Origin: an uncultured Prevotella sp.
GTDB taxonomy: Bacteria; Bacteroidota; Bacteroidia; Bacteroidales; Bacteroidaceae
Assembly (NCBI GenBank): GCA_900553285.1
Contig: USCX01000037.1
Span: 1 to 12,059 of the forward strand
Reading direction: 5' to 3'
Length of the DNA: 12,059 nucleotides
Part shown: positions 7,425-12,059 of the stretch, piece after piece
Position numbering within the stretch: the stretch's first letter is position 1
Layout: every line of letters starts with the position of its first letter
The notes under the pieces: model-generated
Told to the model about the DNA's origin: nothing
The model's database searches: none
What the model saw: only the letters and a program-made list of their open reading frames with translations
Program-made: the position numbers and the translations under genes

Positions 7425-7579
7425 ATATCCACCCTGCCCGCCGCCCTCAACGTAAAGAAATGTAAAAAACTGAAAGTGGCAGGCCTAACCGCTGTTAAGC
7501 CAACTTTGCCCACTGTTAAAAGAAAGGAACTCCTGACTACATTTTGTTCCATTATGGCCTCGACACATCATCCGGGCAT

Positions 7580-7587
7580 TAAATTTG
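7580..7587 (+). promoter_or_regulatory. -7 promoter box upstream of htrA
   Basis: TAAATTTG matches TAnnTTTG exactly. Transcription would start near 7594, giving an A/C-rich leader of about 30 bases before ATG 7624. No clear -33 TTG is found at the right distance. The box overlaps an upstream in-frame TTG (7585), which argues against that codon being the htrA start. Confidence 0.5.
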
Positions 7588-7623
7588 CAATCACAAAAGC
7601 AAACGTTCAACATTCATACAAAT

Positions 7624-9066
7624 ATGAAAAGAAAAACATTAAGCGTTTTGGTATTGGCTCTCAGCCTGGGCTGCCTGCCCATTCAGGCAGCCACACCCAA
7701 CGTCAGCCAGACCGTAGACCTCACCTACGCGGCTGAAAAAACCGTCAATTCGGTAGTTTACATCAAAACTACCATCAACAGCAAGACACAAACGGTGAAT
7801 TACTACAACCCCTTCGAGGATTTCTTCGGCGACTTTTTCGGCCGGGGCGATGATGGCCGTAGCCAACGCCAGATACAGACCCCGAAACGCCAAGGCGCAG
7901 GCTCAGGGGTCATCATCTCGTCTGACGGTTACATCGTCACGAACAACCACGTAGTCGACGGAGCAGACGAACTCATGGTGAAACTCAACGATAACCGCGA
8001 GTTCCGCGCCCGTATCATCGGACAGGACAAAGACACGGACCTCGCGCTCATCAAGATTGAAGGCGAGGACCTGCCGGCCATCACCATCGGCAACAGCGAC
8101 GAACTCAAAATCGGCGAGTGGGTACTGGCCGTAGGCAACCCGTTCAACCTTACGTCGACCGTGACGGCCGGAATCGTGAGTGCCAAGGCGCGCACTCTCG
8201 GCGCCAACAGTCTCGAATCGTTCATCCAGACCGATGCGGCCATCAACCCCGGCAACTCGGGCGGGGCGCTGGTCAACGCCAAAGGCGAACTTGTCGGTAT
8301 CAACGCCATGCTCTATTCTCAGACCGGCTCCTTCTCCGGATACGGCTTTGCCATCCCCACGACCATCATGCAGCGCGTAGTCAACGACATCAGGAATTTC
8401 GGTTCCGTACAGCGCGCACTGCTTGGCGTAGTCGGCCAAGACGTATCCATCTATATTGATGCCCAGAAAGAAAAAGGCAAAGACATCGATCTCGGCACAG
8501 TCAAGGGAGCATATGTAGCCGAAGTCAGCGGCGACGGGGCCGCGGCAGACGCCGGGTTGCAAGAAGGAGACGTCATCACCGCCATCAACGGAAAAGAAAT
8601 CGACAAAATGGCGGAACTGCAAGAAGAGCTCATGAAACTCCGTCCCGGCGACAAAGCCACCATCACCTACATGCGCGACAAGAAAAAGAAGACCGCCACA
8701 GTCACCCTGCGCAATGCACAAGGCACAACAACGGCTGTCGATAATGTCGACATAGCGTCGATGGGCGCTGCACTCCGGCCGCTCAGCGCAGACGAGAAGC
8801 GCGAACTCAACCTGAGCTACGGACTGGTTGTAAGCGCCGTGCGCGACGGGAAGATGAAAGACGCAGGCATCACCAAAGGCATCATTATCCTACAAATCAA
8901 CGACAAACAGATGCGCACACGTGAAGACTTCGAAGCGGCCGTCAAAGCAGCCAACATGACCACCGACCGCATCTTGTGGATACGCGCAAAGACGATGAGC
9001 GGCATTCCCAAGAGCTTCACGGTCGAACTGGGAGACCCAAAGGACAGTAAAAACAAGTCCAAATAA
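7624..9066 (+). CDS. htrA: Exported serine protease/chaperone of the HtrA/DegP family
   Basis: HtrA proteins degrade or refold damaged proteins in the cell envelope. The 480-residue product starts with a signal peptide: basic MKRKT, a hydrophobic stretch to about residue 18, and likely cleavage near PIQA-A (residues 19-23). The trypsin-like domain carries the triad His109 (TNNHVV), Asp139 (DTDLALI) and Ser212 (GNSGGAL). A Phe/Gly-rich loop around 64-75 (FEDFFGDFFGRG) matches the regulatory LA-loop position. Two PDZ domains follow, at about 265-365 (with DAGLQEGDVITAINGKEI) and 385-470 (with KDAGITKGIIILQIND), giving the DegP/DegQ architecture. ATG 7624 is preferred over the upstream in-frame TTG because only it places the signal peptide at the N-terminus. 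The gene has its own promoter and a strong downstream hairpin, so it is probably monocistronic. Confidence 0.95.
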   Translation: MKRKTLSVLVLALSLGCLPIQAATPNVSQTVDLTYAAEKTVNSVVYIKTTINSKTQTVNYYNPFEDFFGDFFGRGDDGRSQRQIQTPKRQGAGSGVIISSDGYIVTNNHVVDGADELMVKLNDNREFRARIIGQDKDTDLALIKIEGEDLPAITIGNSDELKIGEWVLAVGNPFNLTSTVTAGIVSAKARTLGANSLESFIQTDAAINPGNSGGALVNAKGELVGINAMLYSQTGSFSGYGFAIPTTIMQRVVNDIRNFGSVQRALLGVVGQDVSIYIDAQKEKGKDIDLGTVKGAYVAEVSGDGAAADAGLQEGDVITAINGKEIDKMAELQEELMKLRPGDKATITYMRDKKKKTATVTLRNAQGTTTAVDNVDIASMGAALRPLSADEKRELNLSYGLVVSAVRDGKMKDAGITKGIIILQINDKQMRTREDFEAAVKAANMTTDRILWIRAKTMSGIPKSFTVELGDPKDSKNKSK

Positions 9067-9142
9067 CGCTGCGGGAAAACTGAATCCCAAAATCCCAGCA
9101 AAAACCGGCTGACCAGGTACAGCCCTGCGCCAGCTTCCAGCC

Positions 9143-9187
9143 AAAGCGCCTCCGGACAGCGAAAACATATCCGCCCGGAGGCGCTTT
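9143..9187 (+). terminator. 13-bp perfect hairpin downstream of htrA
   Basis: Bases 9143-9155 (AAAGCGCCTCCGG) pair perfectly with 9175-9187 around a 19-base loop. The arm is strongly GC-rich and lies 76 bases after the htrA stop. TTT at its 3' end is followed by C, so the T-tract is minimal. It separates htrA from the sigma-factor promoter and most likely ends the htrA transcript. Confidence 0.7.
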
Positions 9188-9290
9188 CCCGTGTCCCACA
9201 CTCCCGGCCGCGACAGGCACAGAGCAACGGCCAGATTCCCGCCGGAGCAAAAAAACAGTGCTTTTCGTTCTTCTTTCGTGAAAAAAGAAT

Positions 9291-9298
9291 TACTTTTG
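9291..9298 (+). promoter_or_regulatory. -7 promoter box upstream of the sigma-factor gene
   Basis: TACTTTTG matches TAnnTTTG exactly. The expected start near 9305 leaves a leader of only about 20 bases before ATG 9324. The -33 region (around 9266-9271) is T-rich but has no TTTG. Confidence 0.55.
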
Positions 9299-9300
9299 GG

Positions 9301-9310
9301 CTTGTACAAG
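9301..9310. promoter_or_regulatory. 10-bp perfect palindrome at the sigma-gene transcription start
   Basis: CTTGTACAAG is a perfect palindrome beginning two bases after the -7 box and spanning the predicted transcription start. A symmetric site here could be an operator for a dimeric repressor or simply chance. Nothing in the window identifies a regulator. Confidence 0.3.
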
Positions 9311-9323
9311 AAAAACACACCCT

Positions 9324-10175
9324 ATGCGCCAAATTAAAATAGTCCCGAGCATTACGAACAGGGAAAGCGCGTCTATCGAGAAATACCTGACAGACATCAA
9401 CAAAGAGGAGCGCATCAGCAGCGAAGAGGAAGCCACCCTCGCCCAACGTATCCGCGAGGGCGATCAGGAAGCCCTCGAACGACTGACCAAGGCCAACCTG
9501 CGCTTTGTCGTGTCGGTAGCCAAACAATACCAAGGGCAAGGCCTGTCGCTCAACGACCTCATCAACGAAGGAAACGTCGGGCTCATCACAGCCGCCCAGA
9601 AATTCGACGAAACACGCGGCTTCAAGTTCATCTCATACGCCGTCTGGTGGATCCGACAGTCCATCCTTCAGGCGCTGGCCGAGGAGGGCCGGTTGGTCCG
9701 CCTGCCGTTGAGCCGCATCATCACGCTCACCCAAATCAACTCGTTCCTGCAAGAGTTCACACAGAAGCATGAACGACGGCCGACGCCCGAAGAGATTGCC
9801 GACGGGCTCGGACAACCCGTCGAACGGATTCTCGACACGATGGCCTCCGCCAGCAAGCACCTCTCGGTGGACGCGCCCCTCTCTGACGATGACTGCACGA
9901 TGATCGACCTTATGGCCTCGAACGAACCGACGTCCGACGTAGGCCTGCTCAGCGAATCACTGAAAAGCGAAGTAGAAGGCATCCTATCCACCCTGCCCGA
10001 GCGCGAAAGCACCATTCTCCGCCTCTACTTCGGCATCGGATGCCGCGAAACTGAAATCAGCGAAATCGCCCGCCAGCTCGGCCTGAGCCGCGAACGAACC
10101 CGACAGCTGAAAGACAAAGCCCTAAGACAACTGAAACACAAAAAAGACGAAATCCTACGAACTTACCTCACATAG
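9324..10175 (+). CDS. Sigma-70 family RNA polymerase sigma factor, primary-like but divergent (RpoD/SigA group)
   Basis: The 283-residue protein has the compact Bacteroidota layout with no region 1.1. Region 1.2 spans about 15-45, region 2 about 48-118 with the core-binding and -10-reading stretch ending GFKFISYAVWWIRQSI (99-114), region 3 about 125-200 including the DAP turn (183-185), and region 4 about 215-275 with the helix-turn-helix around EIARQLGLSRERTRQLKDKA. Region 2 is almost identical to what I recall of the main Bacteroidota sigma factor. Regions 3 and 4 depart from it: LSRIITLTQINSF replaces the usual start of region 3, and RTRQLKDKALRQLK replaces RVRQIKEKAIRRLR. This suggests a second, group 2-like paralogue rather than the housekeeping factor, although I cannot rule out a divergent primary factor. 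The gene has its own promoter and is not in an operon with htrA. Confidence 0.85.
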   Translation: MRQIKIVPSITNRESASIEKYLTDINKEERISSEEEATLAQRIREGDQEALERLTKANLRFVVSVAKQYQGQGLSLNDLINEGNVGLITAAQKFDETRGFKFISYAVWWIRQSILQALAEEGRLVRLPLSRIITLTQINSFLQEFTQKHERRPTPEEIADGLGQPVERILDTMASASKHLSVDAPLSDDDCTMIDLMASNEPTSDVGLLSESLKSEVEGILSTLPERESTILRLYFGIGCRETEISEIARQLGLSRERTRQLKDKALRQLKHKKDEILRTYLT

Positions 10176-10242
10176 ACAGAAAGCCCATCCTGCCGACGGA
10201 GAGAAAAGGCGGACACTCCTCGTCTTATCCACGAAAATTCCG

Positions 10243-10250
10243 TATCTTTG
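10243..10250 (+). promoter_or_regulatory. -7 promoter box immediately before the secreted-protein gene
   Basis: TATCTTTG matches TAnnTTTG exactly and ends only seven bases before ATG 10258. A start about seven bases downstream would place the first transcribed base at or next to the ATG, so the mRNA would be leaderless. No clear -33 element is seen 19-21 bases upstream. Confidence 0.5.
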
Positions 10251-10257
10251 CGTCGTT

Positions 10258-10722
10258 ATGAAACGATTTTCCCTCCCCCGATTGCTGGTTGCGGTGACAG
10301 CCGTCCTTTTCAGCCTCTCCGCCACGGCCGAGAAGAAAAAAGACATATATATGTTCGGCGTGGCCACAGACTTCATTGACTCCGTGGCCTACGTCACCAC
10401 CATACAGCAAATAGACAGTGCCATTCTCCAACGCGGCACGGACTTCCTCTTGGGACGCTCGCTTTACAGCGTCCAGCTCAAAAAATACGCCGAAAGCCAA
10501 TTGGGCAAGCTGCATGAAGTGCCTGCCCTCTTTTTCAGTACAGACAAGGGGAAACTTGAAAAGAAATACAACAAAGTGCTGAAAAACATCAAGAAGGACA
10601 CGCCACTCTTCCTCCAAGTGCTGAGTGAGAACGACTTTCGCTTTGCGCCTGTCTCCAAAGAACAAATTATCGAACAGGGACATCTTGCTCCTGCCCCCTC
10701 CCCAACGGGACCGCAGATGTGA
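10258..10722 (+). CDS. Small secreted protein of unknown function
   Basis: The 154-residue product begins with a clear signal peptide: basic MKRFSLPR, a hydrophobic stretch to about residue 20, and a likely cleavage site at ATA-E (residues 22-25). There is no lipobox cysteine, and no cysteine at all, so it should be released into the periplasm or carried further out. The mature part is basic and of mixed polarity, starting EKKKDIYMFGVATDFIDSVA. I recall similar short exported proteins of unknown function in Bacteroides and Prevotella, but I know no named domain. The signal peptide fixes the start at ATG 10258 despite its closeness to the promoter box. The C-terminus ends in a Pro-rich tail (PAPSPTGPQM). 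A 57-base gap with no obvious promoter or terminator separates it from the following kinase-like gene, so the two may share a transcript. Confidence 0.75.
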   Translation: MKRFSLPRLLVAVTAVLFSLSATAEKKKDIYMFGVATDFIDSVAYVTTIQQIDSAILQRGTDFLLGRSLYSVQLKKYAESQLGKLHEVPALFFSTDKGKLEKKYNKVLKNIKKDTPLFLQVLSENDFRFAPVSKEQIIEQGHLAPAPSPTGPQM

Positions 10723-10779
10723 TGGAGTCACGCCCTTCCGGCTTTCACTTTTTCCTACACTCACTATCAGTTTACCCCC

Positions 10780-11661
10780 ATGCCGAACTTCTACTACAAG
10801 GTGGCCAACCATACGTTCCGGGTGCGGCTGAATGAAGAACATGGACAGGCTTCCCTGCTGGAAAATTACGTCCCCTTCGCCGTCAGTGCCCCCTCCGCCC
10901 CTCCGCTCTTCGTATTGAATGAGGAAGCGGGATTGCCCGAATCGACAGAAGGCTTCACCGAAATCGGCCAGTTCGACTGCGGAGGAGCCAATCACGGCGT
11001 TTACCGCAACGGGAACCACTACCGCTTTTATATCAGTGACGTCCAGAAGCAAAAAACCGGACTGCTGGAATGCTCACGCGACTTCTCACAAGGACGGATA
11101 CGCCTGTTCGGAGAAACGGCACAACGCCGTTTCGCGCTCAACAACGCCCTGATGATTCTCTTCGCCTTCGCGGCAGCTCCGCATTCCACGTTACTCATTC
11201 ATGCCGCCGTGGTATGCCACCAGGGAAGGGGCTACATCTTTCTGGGGAAAAGCGGAACGGGAAAAAGCACACACGCACGACTCTGGCTCCGACACATCCA
11301 GCCGTCCGAACTACTCAACGACGACAATCCCGTACTGGGATTCCAAAACGGGAGGGCCACCGTGTTCGGTTCGCCGTGGAGCGGAAAGACGCCTTGCTAC
11401 CGTAACGAATGCGCTCCCGTCGGGGCCATCACACGCCTCGAACAGTTTCCGCAAAACGTCATCGTCCCTGAAAAAAAAGTGACGGCTTTCGCCTCACTTC
11501 TCTCTTCTTGCTCAACCATGATCTGGGACAAAGAGACATATAGCAGCATCTGCGACTCCGTAAGCCGTTTCGTCAGCACCGTCCCGATGTTCCACCTGAA
11601 ATGCCGTCCCGACGAAGAAGCGGCCCAAGTCTGTCACGAAGCCACCGCATGCCACCGATAG
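10780..11661 (+). CDS. HPr kinase/PEPCK-like P-loop protein
   Basis: The 293-residue protein carries a C-terminal P-loop domain of the HPr kinase/phosphoenolpyruvate carboxykinase type. Visible motifs are a conserved-looking His141 in LLIHAAVV, Walker A GKSGTGKS at 156-163, the paired acidic metal-binding residues D181-D182 in LLNDDNPVL, and GSPWSGKTP (197-205). The first 130 residues do not look like the normal N-terminal domain of HPr kinase/phosphorylase. The window shows no phosphotransferase-system genes, so it is probably not the carbohydrate regulator HprK. Relatives of this type occur beside PqqD-like proteins, nucleotidyltransferases and small peptidases in peptide-modification clusters, where some phosphorylate the peptide. 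Its stop overlaps the next gene's start region by 13 bases, which shows an operon. The target is unknown. The kinase fold is well supported; its function is inference. Confidence 0.75.
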   Translation: MPNFYYKVANHTFRVRLNEEHGQASLLENYVPFAVSAPSAPPLFVLNEEAGLPESTEGFTEIGQFDCGGANHGVYRNGNHYRFYISDVQKQKTGLLECSRDFSQGRIRLFGETAQRRFALNNALMILFAFAAAPHSTLLIHAAVVCHQGRGYIFLGKSGTGKSTHARLWLRHIQPSELLNDDNPVLGFQNGRATVFGSPWSGKTPCYRNECAPVGAITRLEQFPQNVIVPEKKVTAFASLLSSCSTMIWDKETYSSICDSVSRFVSTVPMFHLKCRPDEEAAQVCHEATACHR

Positions 11662-12059
11662 TCAGCCTACCCAACGCCCCCTTTCTCGGTGAAGTGCGCC
11701 GACTCATCCGACAAGGACACACGGTGACCCTCACCGTACGGGGATTCAGCATGCAGCCCTTCCTGGAAGACCGGCGCGACAAAGTGGTGCTGACTCCTTG
11801 CGACGATATTAGAACAAACGATGTCATCCTGGCCGAAGTCGCCCCGGGGCGCTACGTGCTCCATCGCGTCGTGGGGCTGGACGGCGACCGGATAACCCTC
11901 ATGGGCGACGGAAACTCAGTAGGCAAAGAGACGTGTTCACGGACGGACGTCGTCGCCCGGGCTACAGCCTTTTACAGAAAAGGCAAGGACAAAGCCGTCA
12001 GCGTCGACAGCAGACGCTGGAAAGCCTACACTGCCATTTGGACACACCTCCTCCCGTTC
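11649..12059 (+). CDS. S24/S26 (signal-peptidase-like) protein, cut by window end
   Basis: The frame opens at ATG 11649, 13 bases before the end of the upstream kinase-like gene, and stays open to the window edge for 137 residues. Residues 32-37 (GFSMQP) match the nucleophile box of signal peptidase I, with Ser34 as candidate. The second box reads YVLHRVVGLDGD (69-80) followed by MGDGN (85-89). His72 stands where bacterial leader peptidases have Lys, as in the ER/SipW type (S26B) that uses a Ser-His dyad. No membrane segment is visible before or after the catalytic part, unlike true leader peptidases. The overlap with the kinase-like gene argues for coupled translation and a joint role. Such soluble S24/S26 proteins in Bacteroidales are usually about 140-150 residues, so little is likely to be missing. 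Substrate unknown. Confidence 0.75.
   Translation, partial: MPPIVSLPNAPFLGEVRRLIRQGHTVTLTVRGFSMQPFLEDRRDKVVLTPCDDIRTNDVILAEVAPGRYVLHRVVGLDGDRITLMGDGNSVGKETCSRTDVVARATAFYRKGKDKAVSVDSRRWKAYTAIWTHLLPF

Larger units (their letters stand above)
7316..7623 (+). other. Non-coding spacer between recQ and htrA with several hairpins
   Basis: This 308-base stretch holds no gene I can support. A frame stays open across it from inside recQ into htrA, but its product is low-complexity Thr/Ala and a shadow. From left to right it contains tandem hairpins at 7327-7361, a GC-rich hairpin at 7400-7424, a third hairpin (7482-7489 with 7494-7501, one mismatch), and then the htrA promoter. The left part probably ends recQ transcription. 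The section 7425-7480 shows nothing I recognise. Confidence 0.6.

Noticed and set aside
6491..7552. A 353-codon open frame on the minus strand opposite the end of recQ.
   Set aside because: It is antisense to a clearly conserved recQ, and its translation is Val/Asp/Phe-rich as expected from reversed codons. No start signal or family is seen.
7585..7623. An upstream TTG start for htrA adding 13 residues.
   Set aside because: The extension would put polar residues before the signal peptide, and the TTG lies inside the predicted -7 promoter box.
7104..7736. A 210-codon plus-strand frame running from recQ across the spacer into htrA.
   Set aside because: It overlaps two well-supported genes in another frame, and its product is a Thr/Ser/Lys low-complexity sequence typical of a shadow frame.
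10187..10230. A possible weak hairpin between the sigma-factor gene and the secreted-protein gene.
   Set aside because: The arms (GACGGAG and CTCCTCGTC) pair only with a bulge and have no T-tract, so I cannot support a terminator.
10780..11661. Reading the P-loop protein as the carbohydrate regulator HPr kinase/phosphorylase.
   Set aside because: The N-terminal half does not match HprK, no HPr or phosphotransferase genes are nearby, and the coupled neighbour is a peptidase.

Overview
All recognisable genes in this window lie on the + strand and read as a chromosomal segment of a member of the Bacteroidota, most likely order Bacteroidales. The signs are: the gene order tig-clpP-clpX-recQ; a sigma factor of about 283 residues with no region 1.1; an extreme C-terminal ribosomal-type peptide ending in RLRKNRHKKK; an absence of Shine-Dalgarno sequences; and five upstream matches to the Bacteroidota -7 promoter box TAnnTTTG. 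Base composition looks balanced to slightly GC-rich inside genes and AT-rich in leaders. No tRNA, rRNA, CRISPR array, insertion sequence or integrase gene is visible.

Layout. Bases 1-50 hold the last codons of a very basic small protein (COX24/AURKAIP1-like), closed by a strong hairpin at 79-110. Straight after it comes the 3' third of pyrK, with the FAD domain and most of the NAD domain missing, overlapping an intact pyrD (449-1360). A promoter then starts the protein-quality block: tig (trigger factor), clpP and clpX, the last two overlapping by ATGA. A hairpin closes clpX, and recQ follows with its own promoter. A 308-base spacer with several hairpins separates recQ from htrA/degP (exported serine protease), which ends in a 13-bp hairpin. 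A divergent sigma-70 factor comes next.

The last part differs in kind. A short secreted protein of unknown function starts almost at its own promoter, so its mRNA is probably leaderless. It is followed by an HPr-kinase/PEPCK-like P-loop protein and by an S24/S26 peptidase-like protein that overlaps the kinase and runs off the window end. The kinase-like/peptidase pair looks like the start of an accessory operon. It recalls the kinase components of some peptide-modification (RiPP) clusters, but no precursor peptide, PqqD-like protein or nucleotidyltransferase is visible here.

How the genes work together. ClpX unfolds and ClpP degrades cytoplasmic proteins, trigger factor folds nascent chains, and HtrA does quality control in the cell envelope. 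PyrD and PyrK would form the NAD-linked dihydroorotate dehydrogenase, but PyrK is broken as seen here. The points most worth checking are the abrupt junction at about base 120-145, a structured RNA element between tig and clpP, the divergent sigma factor, and the kinase-like/peptidase operon at the right edge.
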